Assembly: GCF_964340395.1 (NCBI RefSeq)
Contig: NC_135554.1
Location: forward strand, 17,105,592 to 17,169,591
DNA length: 64,000 nt
Direction of reading: 5' to 3'
DNA from: Glandiceps talaboti
Lineage: Eukaryota; Hemichordata; Enteropneusta; Spengelidae
Part shown: positions 11,538-25,546 of the stretch, piece by piece
How positions within the stretch are numbered: position 1 is the first letter of the stretch
How the letters are laid out: the number at the start of each line of letters is the position of its first letter
The notes under the pieces: model-generated
Databases searched by the model: none
Seen by the model: the letters and a program-made list of their open reading frames with translations, nothing else
What the model was told of the DNA's origin: nothing
Program-made: the position numbers and the translations under genes

Positions 11538-14500
11538 TTATTGTTCCATTATGCCATTTACTCAAATACTTCTAAAGTTATATATTGGAATAACTACAAG
11601 ACAAGTGGTTTACCAATAATACACTTATATGTGGCTTTAGAATTTTAGAAATGTGTTACATATAAGCATGTGTACAACCACACGAAATATGTCCTTTGTA
11701 TACGCACGTGTGTCAACGGCACTATACCAATTTACTTCGTGGTGTCTCTGAACGCGTTAAAACCCTGGAATTTGCCTACAGCGTTTGAATATGTGCATGT
11801 ATATGTTGATGGTGATGTGACAAATAACGTGATGGGATCGAGACAGCACAGACAGCATATGAACGTTCACTATGTTCAAATACAAGAATAAAAATGCAGT
11901 GAGTTGCCAAATCGTTTTCAGTTGAGAGTTTGGGCTTATCAGATTTCTGATACTTGCTAAAAGTGTGTCTTTACATCAATCTGATTAAAGTGGGAATATA
12001 AGACTCGATTAATTTATTTGCCTCTTGCTGTTTCAAGAGTGAGCACTCCCGGAACAACAAACTAAAAAATAAAAACCGAAACAAACATATTAACTTCATA
12101 CAAGAATGCAAAATAAGGGTGTGTACGTAACCTCATCGTGAAATGTACATCACCAAATCTCGCTAGGGATTTCGACCGCATCGTTTCACACTTCTAGTGC
12201 AGACGTCTCCCAACCCTTTGAATTGTTACATTTCCGTGTCTCTTCTCAATTCCCCTGAGTCAAAGCATGTCACCGCAACATATTTGACGCTACGTAATTG
12301 TTTTGGCGCCAGGTAAAGAAAACAGTAAAAGTCGAACATCACATAGTAGCCCTGGAAATCTTTAATTTTCGAAAGGTTGGTTTGTTTATGTTTTCAATCT
12401 CGACCTTTTGACATCTAGGATATCGTGTGTACATGTGCAACGTTGCTATCAATTCTTGTAATATATTTTTGACACGTTGGCAATTTTTTTTATGTAAAAA
12501 AAAAACAAAGTCGTGGCTAAGAAAATGAAACCATCCAAAATAATTGCTAAGCAGTTTCATTTTAGGTTTCATGATATCTTTGCGTGGGTGTCTAGTAAAG
12601 ATGAAAACTATGGACAGAAGTCTTCTTCGATATGTATTCAGTGTAATGTGAGATGTTTCCGTGCATCTTTTATTCCCGTGTTTCTGTCCGACGGACGTTG
12701 TTCACGTAAAGAATGCTGATATAAGATAGAATTTACATGAAGTTTACGTCACCAGTGGGAGCAGTTTCTCTTCAAAAAATGACAAAAAAATCAGAATCGT
12801 GACATTAAAGCTTGTCTTCTTTAAGATGCAGACAAAACCCTGAAGCACGGTGAAGGATATGGTTTCCTGACCTACAGTTGCCAAGGCGACAAGGTGATGG
12901 TACATCATGCAGTGTGCCCTAATTACCGGACGAGGACCCCGGCCTCAGCTGCCAGACACTATATTATAAACTTCGTCTGTCTTTTGAATAAATGAAACAA
13001 ATGATTTGTACGACACCCTAGGCATATAAATCAATGGAGTTGGTTAAACTTTATGTCAAATGCTTACAGAAGACAAGTATACCTGCAATCGAAATTAAGC
13101 ATCTTTTGGGAATGTTATAGTTACGCATGTATAGTAACAGCTAGGTGGCCATGTTAGTTATCCAGCATAACATTATATCGGATCAGCTGAATTGAGTCGA
13201 ATTTTCAATATTCAGATTTTCAGGACAACCATAGATCAAAATCAGATAATCCCTGAAATTACATTTTTTTGGCATGGTTGTCCATTTTATCGGCCGATGC
13301 ACCGAGACTCCCTGGTTGTCCATTTTATCGGTCGATGCACCAAGGCCGGTATATCTAATGCAGAATTTCTGGGTTTTTTTATAGAGATATAATATCTCCC
13401 ATTCCATTCATACTCCGCGATGGCAAATGGAATTTAATTAATTCTGCGTTACTGAGTTTGACATTTATAACAGACACAAAGCTGTGGGAAATAAACGCTC
13501 TGTGAAAATAAATTTTGAGCATTGACCTTGACTTTATCAACAATTTTTTTGTTGATCTTGAAAAAAAAAAAATCGTTGAGTCTGCATTCAGTGAGGAATA
13601 TCGCTTGTGGGAAGGTGGCGGGTCCATGGTGTTTATTTTGTGGGAATTTATTGGTGGGTATACTTAAATTTATGAAGTGTAACATTCTAAGCTTTGTTTT
13701 CGAGTGGATGACGTAGTTCAATTTATGGACGGAGATACTGTTTATAAACGTTCAACAAGAAACGCAATCCAAAGTGTGGCTATAACCTTCCTTTATGGGT
13801 GGGGGGGGGGGGGGGTCCCTGTGGCTGATTGAGTTATTACTTGTGCCATAAAAGGCTGTGATTTTTTAATTAATTTTTGCGAACTACATCATTTGCATCA
13901 TTAAGAATGTGAAGATTAATTGAATGCAAATATGTATACACGTAATGGGGATTAGTGCACAGTTCACGATATGGTGAACGACAACGCCATGGGATGTCTG
14001 CCTTTTTCCTGTCTAGCCCTGGAAGACTCGAAACGTGTAGAAAATTACAATACGTTTAATAATATTCCTCGCTTCAAACATTCCAGCGGCTGTCCTTGAC
14101 CCCGTCTTTGGTTTGCATCACAGCCTAAGGTTAACCCAAGGTCACGTCATAAAAGGCTGTTATTTTAAAGGGTCTCTTAATAAAAAAAAATGAACTGTTG
14201 TCTTTGTCGTCCAGCATATAGTTTCATTTGTCTTAAATTTGTTCACAAATTAACAATATCGGCCGTAAACTGTGTTGTTACATGCTTCTATCGCTCATAA
14301 AAGTTAACTCTGTCTATTGGATGTTGCGTGGAGGGCGAGTGTAATGGTTTCATACGAATAATGATAAATGAAGGTAGTGCAACGTGCAATCGATTTCACA
14401 GGATAATTGAGATGATGGTCACTAAAATATGGACCTGGATTTTAAAAAAAAATCATGTATTTCTACTTTAATATTGGGGGATAGATAATATAATACCCTT

Positions 14501-15078
14501 TCCCACATCTGTCTGTTTACACCTGACAGCAAACACGCCAATTTATAACGTACGCCCCTTACGTTTTCGAGTTGCGCTCAATATACGAAACCGATGACAC
14601 GATAATGTTAATGTGAATGATAATGTTACGTGTCGTGAATAAAATTACCCATAACCCAGAGCGAAATTTATTGACGTCATAACCAGCGAGACAGACATTG
14701 CTATTTTTGGACTTTTTTGAATGGATTATCACCGATTTGAATCCTTAAAGAGTTACTGTTATGCCACACAACTAGTGGAAACCGACGGGAAACCTGAAAT
14801 GACATATTTTACAGGATTTACAAATACTAGTCCTGCGAGCCAGTTTACCATGGATGAACTAAACAGGCCGTAGTTGTATTTAAGTCAACCCTACAGGCCC
14901 TGCCCGTGAACAAATAATTCATTATCCTGATTTTTATCATTTGTTGTTTTTCTCTCTTGCGACTTAGCTCATTTGCAATATCTGAAAAATTAACAATTTT
15001 GAAAAGTTCCATAAAATTACCCATAACGCCTTCGTATCTATGGTAACGGGTAAAAATGAAGAGAATAGAGAATTCACA
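11538..15078. other. Unannotated intergenic DNA
   Basis: Contains a 38-bp direct duplication at 13275-13350 (GGTTGTCCATTTTATCGG twice) and a G run at 13800-13815. Short open frames up to 90 codons show no motif. No gene recognised. Confidence 0.55.
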
Positions 15079-15171
15079 AACATACATACATACATACATA
15101 CATACATACATACATACATACATACATACATACATACATACATACATACATACATACATACATACATACAT

Positions 15172-15210
<39 letters not shown>

Positions 15211-15241
15211 GGCAGGCAGGCAGGCAGACAGGCAGGCAGGC

Positions 15242-15290
<49 letters not shown>

Positions 15291-15292
15291 TG
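15079..15292. repeat. (CATA)(GACA)(GGCA)(GACA) microsatellite
   Basis: About 24 CATA units, then GACA with GGCA islands near 15212 and 15232, then GACA to about 15290. Confidence 0.97.
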
Positions 15293-15658
15293 TACAGACA
15301 GCAAGCTAACAAATATTTTGGGTTGTTATAGAAATATTATACAGATTTCAAAACAAATTTACAGACTTGTTGTTTTGGAAGCTTTGGACTTAGTATACAT
15401 TGATTAAATAAATCAATGAGTTTTTACTTTAATTTTGTTAGATTTTAAACGATGGTTTCGGTCACTATATTTACAAGTTGGTGAGTTGTCATGACAATAG
15501 ACCGTCGGGAGATAATTTCACATGTTTAAATGATAGGGCAACTGAATGTGGAAAAATACTATTGTGTTAGTTTCCATATATGATGAATTATTCGATAACT
15601 TTGAGAGAAGAGTGACGCTGTAACAATACAGGTGTTACACTAACTCCCATTAGACAAC

Positions 15659-15660
<2 letters not shown>

Positions 15661-15712
<52 letters not shown>
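15661..15712. repeat. (AT)n microsatellite
   Basis: About 25 AT units. Confidence 0.95.
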
Positions 15713-15715
<3 letters not shown>

Positions 15716-18129
15716 AATTTCAATGCAGCTTCAGACTTATGCAAATTATCGTTGTGGAGAGTCATTTAAATGTCTGAGCTGTTCGACTTCGACCTTGAAA
15801 GTATGCTATCGTTCGATCATTGTCTACCAATGGTCCTTGGAGTAACCTTTTACTTTCAATCATTAAAGTCCATGAGGCCTTGAGATGACCTTTCATTGCA
15901 TTATTAAAATATCAAAAGAAAATTAAAATATTGTGTGGGATATTATCTTTGCTTTAGCTGAGACATATATACATCATGAGTCGTTTCTCACCACATATGT
16001 CTCTGTATCATTACTGTTTATTGATAAATACACAATACAATCAAGATGGCGTTGCGTTGCCGTTCGATAGTAGTAATGTGACTAGTCATTCGATGGCCTC
16101 AGTGTCATCGCCGTAAATCGCTTACACCTTGACGGTAACTCGAAGTCACGAAAAAAAATCTTGACCAAAATTCAGAAAATTCCTCATGCTGTCCTGTTGC
16201 AACAAACCGACATTTTCCTAACTTTCATGTAAAATAGCAAAGCAAAACGGGGAAACGAATGGCGTGTTACGATCTCTACAATCATCTCCACCATAAGTGG
16301 AGAAAAACGTCGACAAATATAGGATCAAGACTGAGACAATAGCATTTCAATTAAAATTTAAACATTTTCCATCTCGATTAGTTTTAAATCGATTTTACTG
16401 TCTTTTCTACTACTGAGACACTGGAAAATTACTTTAGACCTAAAGCAGAGCGATAGTCCCAATGTAACTGTTGGTTTAGAAATAATAAAATTTGCCATGA
16501 TCCTTAAAGTCTTCATATAATGAATCTCGCGTGACGTACAGTGGTAGAGAGTAATCTAGCCACTTTGTAATATGCATGGTGAGAGCAACAGATGTACGGA
16601 GTATGTATAAGATGGAAGGAACCAAGGATTTCGGGCTATATTTCAATTAATATTTGCCCATGCATAATAGCAATTAAATCTTCAAGGACATGCGTAAATC
16701 ACGTACGTTAGTTTAGTTTATGGCTAAACCGGTATCTTGACAAAGAAACACACATAATACATTTCTAGGTAGCATGTTCTTTTGGCCCTTTCGGAAAAAA
16801 GAAAAACTGCAATATGTGCCACGTTTTTTTATTTTCTGGTTAACCTTTCACGGTTGCATCCATGTATCGTGGCTCTCCTCACTTCATAGCTTGTATTGAT
16901 GTCTATGAGTGTACAACTGGGTTATCAACTGAACGGCAATCAATAGAGATGGCGAGAGATTGTTTGTCAATGTTTATTTGTATAAATGATGGGTTGTGAT
17001 GACAGTTGGCTAGTACTACACGACGTGTAAAGAAATGGGTCAGGGTAACATACCACCGACAATCACCTTGAACCCTGGCTGCTTTAACATGATCTCCTTG
17101 ACTTTCATCGTATGACGAACTGTCTGATATGTTAGGGCATGAAGGATGTCTGCCCCCATGGTTTATATGGCAAAACGTAAAGGAAGTTTGTTGTGTGACA
17201 GGGAATGTTAACGTTGTTGCTCAGTCACCCCCTGTATGTAGAAATCTGATATCTAACGCAATCGTATCCTTCTTTATGTCACTTTTTAACTCTGGAAATT
17301 TCCGTTTGTAACTCAGACAACTCGTCTTTCGTCGACCGTTTATATGATACTTCGAGTCTATTGTCACCATTAAATGTATCATAACGAAAGGCTTTAATAT
17401 GAGGCGTATCATATAGCACATGAGAAAGTAGTTTCTCTGTCCACGTGTCGGTGTTACATTACATGCAATATTTGGTATTTCACACGCATAGAATTCAGTG
17501 TGTTTAGTTCGTAATGTCTCTGTTGCAAGGTTCTGTGAGTGAATTTAATTGAAGCTTTGTAGAGAAAATGTCATTTACATGAACAAAATTATTACTCAGA
17601 AAGTATATAAACAATGTGTCATTCACGATAAGGACTGGAGTACCGATACTGTCTAATAAGTTTGTTAGTATTGATTGATTGAGTAATATTCACGAACATG
17701 CTGTGATTTTTCTCCTAAATTACATTTCAGAGACTAATTTGTTCTTGTGATTCGATTTGTTGAAATAGATAAATAAACTATTGTATGTTTCAGGATTATT
17801 TGTCTTTTTCATTGCAATATATAGCGAACATTTTGTATTATGTACATATAACATTTGGTCTTTTTTTGATGTACGTGTATTTCTGTCCATGTGTTGCATC
17901 CTGTACAATCTTCTCACAGCCTAACTCGCAGACACCAACGTCCGCAGTAGACGTTAGATGACCGGGCGGTCACTGCAGCGATTTTAATGATTTTGTGATG
18001 TGTAATTGATAGCAACATGTATTCATATCATGTTGCTTGTCCAGTTTCGCTCCGTGTTTCCATCCCCGGTTATACATGTAATTGTCATCCTTATAACTTG
18101 TCTGGAATGTGCACTTGTGTCATGGCACT
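15713..18129. other. Unannotated intergenic DNA
   Basis: No gene or repeat recognised. Confidence 0.55.
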
Positions 18130-18705
18130 TCACTTAGAACATAACAGCCCCGGGATAACAGCATGGATTCTAGGATATGTTGATATGTTTCTATGGCTAG
18201 TGATTCATACTTTATGACAGGACAGCGTGAATTCCAGGATATTATTGTATTTCATACATAAACTCAGGAAAAGACACGTCATAACATAAACCCCAGATTA
18301 CATGACACTGTACTGTAGAACCAGAATAGAACATGATGACATATATTCCAGACTAATTGTAAACAGCCATGCTATACTGTAGAACATGACAGCATGGATT
18401 CCAGGCTACAAATAGCCATGATATACCATAAAATATTACAGCATGGATTCTAAGATACAAATAGCTACAATTATATTGTAGAACATGACAACATGGATTC
18501 AAAACTAGTTGAAACAACCATGCGATACTGTAGAAAAGAACAGGACAGCATGGATTCCAGGTTACAAATAGCCATGCTAAACAGTAAAACAGGACAGTGT
18601 GGATTCCAGCTAAAAATAGCCATGATATGCCATAGAATATTACAGCATAGATTTTAAGATACAAATAGCTATTATTACATTTGTAGAACAGGACAGTGTG
18701 GTCGT
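18130..18705. repeat. Degenerate minisatellite, unit about 60 bp
   Basis: About ten diverged copies of a unit reading roughly GAACATGACAGCATGGATTC then CAGGCTACAAATAGCCATG. The clearest copies lie at 18380-18705. A 103-codon frame on the - strand here (repeated WNPCC) is a by-product of the repeat. Confidence 0.85.
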
Positions 18706-21700
18706 TGTTGTTCGTTAGTTTTGTTTATTTTTTTTATGTCAGTTGGTAAACACAACGGATATAAATGGTGATAATCTTAATAATTATTTTTCGTGTTCGT
18801 TCACTTGAAATTGATGGAGAGGGCGGCAAGAGATAATAAATGGAAGGCTGAAGGGTCCGTTATCCAGTAATTTTATAGTATTATTTTGTTCTCGTACCAT
18901 CAATGCAAAGGTGTGGTTTCTGCTTTTATCGCACCATGATCATCCCATTGAATATATTATAATACATTAATTAGATATATCCCAGAATGCCACGCGATAA
19001 ACAATCAATGTACAGCACTACCTATCTACCTACTTTCACATTAAAGCCTACCAGTATCTTGTTCTGCAAAAGAAATCTTCCAAGTGGCAAGCAATTCACA
19101 TTTAAGAAACAATCAGAAATAATTTGATTATAAATGTCACATTTTAAAGTTGAAATAGGGTTTTGATATTAAGTATGGCGCAATCCCAGTGTTGAAAGAT
19201 TGAAAGTCGCAGAGGAGCTCCCAGAGGGGTGGGCTCCGTATTATTGGATCACCCTGAACGATATAGTCCTGTCGTTATTATGACCATGGTATGACTAGTC
19301 TCAATTATACTGTGGCGTCATCACTGTCACCTTTTATAAATAGATATACATATATGCAAATGATCAAACTACAACAAAAATCTGAGTTCTTAAAATAAAA
19401 CTATGTTGGCGAAAGGCACTCCGGACAAATAAAATAATTATTTAAAAAGTCGATGGCTTGTAATACCACAATGACGGCTGTCAACTCACATCGGTCTAAA
19501 AAAAGAGAAAGTGCAAATATGGGTGGGTGGGTGCAGTTAGTACGGAAATGTTCAATGAGAAATACTATTTGGTCTTGAGTGTGGAGACCCTAGTTTTATT
19601 TTTATGTTTCTGAGATCACTAAAGTAATAAATTATGAATGGCGTGCTAACTTACGAAGTGAAGTATATAATTCCTGAAGACTGGAATATCAGTGCGATCT
19701 TTCCGTGTTATTTGAGATTCCCGTCACGTTTTTAAATTTGTTGTAATTTTCATTTTTATATGGATGACACAGATATGTAAAGGGTAGCGCCACGGTATAA
19801 TCTTCTCTAGATGAGAGTGAAATGGTATGTACACAATGCGTAGACGGTTTGTACGGAATAGACTGGTTAATTTTCAATACGCGTCTTTTCCTAGCAAATA
19901 GTCCTTACCAAATGTTACAATGACAGTGAGAACCGACGAGATCTATCCATCTTGAATAAAATAGATAAATAGATAAAATATTTTCTTTTTTTTAAAAATA
20001 AATAAAAAATAATTACTAGGCGATACAACTGGCGGTGAGATATGGTGGTAAAATATTATTCATCTTTATGGTATGCAGTACATTGGTATACAAGTCATCA
20101 TCGTGTATAAATATGAAATGTTGCAGAAACCTTCTGGATATTTGATAAAAATAGGCAAGTATGAGTAAAAATAATATAGATCAATAGGAGATACTATATT
20201 TACTGGTTGTCGTCGTCGTAAATCTGTCTTTTTTTTTCCAAAAATAATCGAACAGTATGAATGTTGTAGTTTTGAGATCCGTGTATGTATTATTATCAAA
20301 TCGAAAAATCTGGTAATCATTTTCAAAAGAAGTGTTCTAGTATTCGGTCAGAGAATTTATGCTATGACGTTCAAAAGCACAACCGAAATCTGTCTTAAAA
20401 TCAACCGAAATACAAAAATTTCGGCTCATTAAAAATATGGTGGCCGTGTCACATATACAGACTGTACACTGTATGATGCAATCACTGAGATATATACAGA
20501 CATCATTGTATGTTTCAACTCTTACATATATACACCACAGTTAAAATTTCTTCGCTAGGTCCTACGCTTAAGTACATTCCCACCAATAATAAATAAACAT
20601 ACTCTAAAAAAATCCCATCTGAACTTTATGTAAATTATACCCACATTTATGATTTGACATAAAATGTAATTTTTTTCAAAAAATAACATCGAAATTAATA
20701 TAAATATGTCTGATTTTAAACATAGATAACGCTAATGCAGAAACGAATCCGTCCATACCAAGTTCATTTTCTGTGTCAAGGTGCTTGTCTGATGTTAATA
20801 TTTCAAATGTTTAATTCATGATACCGTTTCAAGTCAAAGACTAAATATCTTTTATGAAAATGACAATACTAAAATAACCTGACCCATTCTGTGATTGTTC
20901 TTTGTTAATGAAAATTAAAATCAATTATGTTAATTACTGACTATTGAAATGGAATCAAAACAATCAAATTGAAAATTATTGTAATTATCTCAATTGTTAT
21001 ACAACATTTCAAAGCAGAATTGTCACTAAAGGTCAAATTGAAAAATATAGTGATATAATTACTAACGAACACGACGAAATATAAACGTTTCAAGTTGAAT
21101 TTAATGCAAAACATAGATATATAATGTACGTTTCGTGATATTTTGGATTTTTTGTGATCAAAAATGAAAAAAATCAAAATTTTCTTTGTGACTGAAAATA
21201 AAAACAAGTTGGAGAGAGTCGCTCTAACTGTTGAAGCAAAACAACACAATTTTACAATAATAAGAAATCTAATTTTAAACCTTCGTAGATTATGACTGTT
21301 GCATTGTTAACTTCCTGTTACTAAAAATAGTCTATAGATTAAAAATGAAAAAAAAATTGCCCTGTTATTTTGAAAATAATTTAAAACATTAGAAAGTGTG
21401 GCAAACTGTTACGTGGTCAATGAACTTTTTACGTATAAGCCGAAAAGCATTGACTATTTCAAAATACATGCTAATCGGTAAATATGTCACAAAATATGTA
21501 CTTAAATGATAATTTAGATGGCGATTTTTTAGAAATAATTCTAACATGCCAGCTTCTAAATTAAAACAAAATGTTACCAAATTAGTGGATTGTTATTGTT
21601 TATTTACCTATTCATGATGTGTCCATATCAATAGTTATTGTTGGATTACTGCGCTATGTCATGTCACTGGGGTATTTGAACATAGACCTGGTCAATATTG

Positions 21701-24185
21701 ATATCACGAAGGCGTCGAAAATGAATCGCCTTGGGGGTTCACCTACTGCCAAGTTACCATAGCTAACAACACACTGAACTCCCATTTTTGTCTTCGGAGT
21801 AAATACGTTTTTATATTTTAAAAAAATATACTGCACTGATACAACAGCACAATAAATCAGAAATACTGTTAGATTTGAAAATCAACCACAATCTCCCTAT
21901 GGCTTGCCTCATGTCACATTTATGCCTCATTAGTATTCACACTCATTCTCCACACGAACGATGATATGAGCATGCGCAGATAGGGGTTTGATGTCACATT
22001 CGCACTCGACTCAGACGACGATGCGATGCACTATTATTAAGTCAGCCGATAAAATTTGAATATTGATTACAGAAACTGAGAACGCGAATATGGCGACTCT
22101 CGAAGTTGACCGTGATTTGATTTGCATAAAAACTTGGTGTTTTAATTTATGTATGTTGGTATCAAGGAGTATTCCTAGTCAAGGTGGATATTACCCGAAA
22201 TTAAAAACAGTACTGGCACATGACCGGACCCAATTTTTAAAGTAAAAACTACGAATCTGTAGAAGAATAACAATGGCGATCAACATTATCTTTTACATTT
22301 TTCTCATTGCGTCACTCTACATGAGCCAAAACACTTGGAATAATATATTACTCTTTTTCACAAACAGCAATTTGGCGCGATTTTCCTGTTCATTGACGGG
22401 ATTGTATATGTTTGGGGTATATTGTAACCGACTCGACGATATCTACGTCACGAATCATGAAATTGGCACAATAATTGGACAAAATTTCTTGGCGCAATGC
22501 CAAACGTTTTCATTCATGAAGTACTCTGCCTGCGTCACGATAAATTAACATTACATTTTACGATATTCTACGATTGTCGGTTTTACGTCATTTTACCGTC
22601 TTTAATCTGTAATGTCGGATATTAGTATCTTTATTGCAGAATGGTCAAACTGCATTATCATGTAATTATCTCAAGCAATGGTGGATACGTAAAATCTACT
22701 TAACCATTTTAATCAAAAATTGGAAAGAAAACGTAGTTCTGCTGAGAGGAAAAGGCTGACTCCATTTACTGCCAAAACACTAACACTGACTAGTTGAAAA
22801 CTTCCGCTACAGACAAGCTGTTACACTAGCCGCGCTGTTCGACTTCCGGTTCTGAATCTCACTGTAATAAATCGTACATTTCGTCACAACACAAATATGA
22901 CGCAAATTGTAAGTGACATCGCCAAAGTAAATCTCTAACTGCATGGGCATGTGACGACATTTCATGGCTTGTGTATTTGCCCTTGGCAAAAATCTGTGGA
23001 ATTTGAAGTCACACATGTTTAAAGTTCTCAAAATATTAAAACGATAATGTCCTACCGCTGGGGGTATCGTGTCAGTACTCCGTGGAGCTAGCTGAAAAAG
23101 AACACAATCGGTCGATTTATTTGACACCGAAATCACCGTACACGTATTAAAATTACATCTCTTTGGTTTCATCGTGTGTACCTAATCTCTAACAGTTTCT
23201 ATTTTTAAGACATTCCCAACTAAAACACTCACATGCGCACGATCACTTTGATATTAACAAATTCTTTGAATTCTGATAACCTAACCCCCCTTATTGCGTT
23301 TTTCTGCCCCATGCCAATGTGAGACTTTGCTTTGCAAAGCCCTCATCTAGTTGAAAATATTGCATTATGTATATACCCTGCCACTGTTATTGTAATAAGT
23401 GTACCATACAACTGCACATCTCCAGAACACGGAAAATGAGGGGGAGGGTTACCGTATACTTGCAGCCGGGGGGCGGCTTCGGAAAGTCTTCGGCTAATTT
23501 AGGAGGGGGTCATGAATTGTTTTGAGTGCTCGAAGGAGGCTGCGCGGAAATATAAACATTTTTCTGTTTAGCCCCCCCCCCCCACGCACCATAAATTCTG
23601 CTCGCCCCCTTACAAACCCACGTCCAACTACAAATCTTCAGAATTTAAGGAGAGTGTGACATCACGATTTACGTCCAAGAGTCGAGGTATAATACACGTC
23701 CTCGTGATCTCAAGTAAAATATAGTCAATTTCTCTCAACGTGGCATATATAAATGTCTCTAATTGTTAGACATAGTCTATTATTAGTAGTAGTAGTATTA
23801 CACATGCAATATTCAATACGTTTTGTCTTGCCTAGACTGATTGAAACGTTCATACACACATTTTACATACAAATACAGGAAAAAAACAAACTATAGCAAC
23901 ATAGGTTATTTTTAGAAAGTGAGAAACAATATCTGCTTCATATCTGCCTAGAGCCTCGTGTATATTAATAGATTTGCATTTTGACATGATAGTAAATATA
24001 ATAGTAAATATTTACCCTGTACTTTAGAAGTCCTGCATACATATTCCGCTGTATATTTTGTAAGGGTAGTTGGGCTAAAAAGCCAGTGTTATGATGCAGG
24101 TAGTTATCGGTCAGTGTCATATCCCAATATGGTAAACAAAGAAGTAATATTAACGTCATTTGGTAATCGATACTGAACTGTATAC
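18706..24185. other. Unannotated intergenic DNA, with a possible promoter-like patch
   Basis: Mostly AT-rich with nothing recognised. Between 21970 and 22850 there are NRF1-, YY1- and ETS-like motifs. A 121-codon open frame on the - strand at 22807-23172 lacks recognisable motifs and is not called. G and C runs occur at 23468-23474 and 23573-23584. Confidence 0.5.
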
Positions 24186-24466
24186 AACAAACAAACAAAC
24201 AAACAAACAAACAAACAAACAAACAGACAAACTAACAGACAGACAGGCAGGCAGGCGGACAGACAGACAGAATCTAACTCGTTTTATGTATGTATGTATG
24301 TATGTATGTATGTATGTATGTATGTATGTATGTATGTGTGTGTGTATGTATGTATATAAAAATGTGCATCCTTCCACCCGTCTGTCTATCTCTACCTATT
24401 TTCCCTTCTTTCTTTCTTTCTTTTATTTCTTTCGTTCGTTCGTACGTACGTACGTACGTACGTACG
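24186..24466. repeat. Compound microsatellite (AAAC)(GACA/GGCA)(TATG)(TTTC)(GTAC)
   Basis: AAAC 24186-24224, mixed GACA/GGCA to 24270, TATG 24288-24345, TTTC near 24405-24425 and GTAC/CGTA 24440-24465. Confidence 0.93.
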
Positions 24467-25438
24467 AGTGACAGAGACACGTGATCTGATAAACATGGGT
24501 AGTGAAAGTCACAATTGTAAACATATCATTGTTTGTAAATAATACAACATTTCTTGCATTGTCTTCTTTCGTTGCCATTGTAGATCTATGAGTTCATTGA
24601 ACCTGACAAGGCACACAATCATTTCGTCACGGTGGTATGCAACATACTGGTATGACTATGAGCAAGTTGTTTAACACAGGCCGGTCTGTTTTGGTCACGT
24701 GACCACAGCGTAGGCGCATTTACCCGTCATATGATTTCCTATACTTATAGAAATCCAATATCTTTTGTATTATCTACTATAAAGACATCGTCATCACTGT
24801 GACTGATTAAGAAATAAACATAACTACGTCAATATACGATGTCACATTGTCATGTGTGAGTCTCGTGTGTATATTTCCCCCAATCAAAAACATGCGTTCC
24901 GTGCCGTATGGAATGTAGTTATTTTTAGGATGGAAATAGAAATGTCGCAGAGAGGTTAATACCGAACAATTGCCTAGACAGTACACACAGAGCCCCTGAA
25001 GTCTGCCCTTTCGTTAACATATTCCGTTCCATGCATTTGAGTAACTTTTTCAATATTTACATCATATTTACGATAAATTAGTAATCGTGTCATTTGGATT
25101 TTTACAAACTACAACAATTACATATTAAGGGTCAGTTATCAAAAGTCTTTTTAAAAAATTACTTAATTTTTTTTCTGAATCAGATATCTTTTTTTTGGTC
25201 TCATATAACACTCTTTAATGTACTTATTACTATTTTTCCCATGTATATATACGATACATTTAGATTGCATTTTTAAAATACCTGAGTATCCGACGCCTAC
25301 TTACAATGACTGCTTCTGGAAATGAATTTAAGTTCTGTTACAACATCCACCCCATGTAAATATCTTCCGGTTAGAATAACGTTTCTTCCAATATCAGTTT
25401 CATTAATTTCTACCGGTGTTACAATGCTCTATGTATTA
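24467..25438. other. Unannotated intergenic DNA
   Basis: Holds a perfect 12-bp palindrome GGTCACGTGACC at 24693-24704; otherwise nothing recognised. Confidence 0.5.
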
Positions 25439-25546
25439 ATGTCTGTCTGTCTGTCTGTGTCTGTCCGTCTGTATGTATGTATGTATGTATGTATGTATGT
25501 ATGTATGTATGTCTATCGGCCTGTCTGTCTGTCTGTCTGTCTGTAA
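25439..25546. repeat. (TGTC)(TATG)(TGTC) microsatellite
   Basis: CTGT units flank a block of about ten TATG units. Confidence 0.95.

Noticed and set aside
18353-18664. 103-codon - strand frame with repeated WNPCC
   Set aside because: Lies wholly inside the 60-bp minisatellite; its internal repeats mirror the DNA unit.
22807-23172. 121-codon - strand frame near the ETS-like motif
   Set aside because: No recognisable domain, no splice or transcript evidence; kept only as part of a finding.
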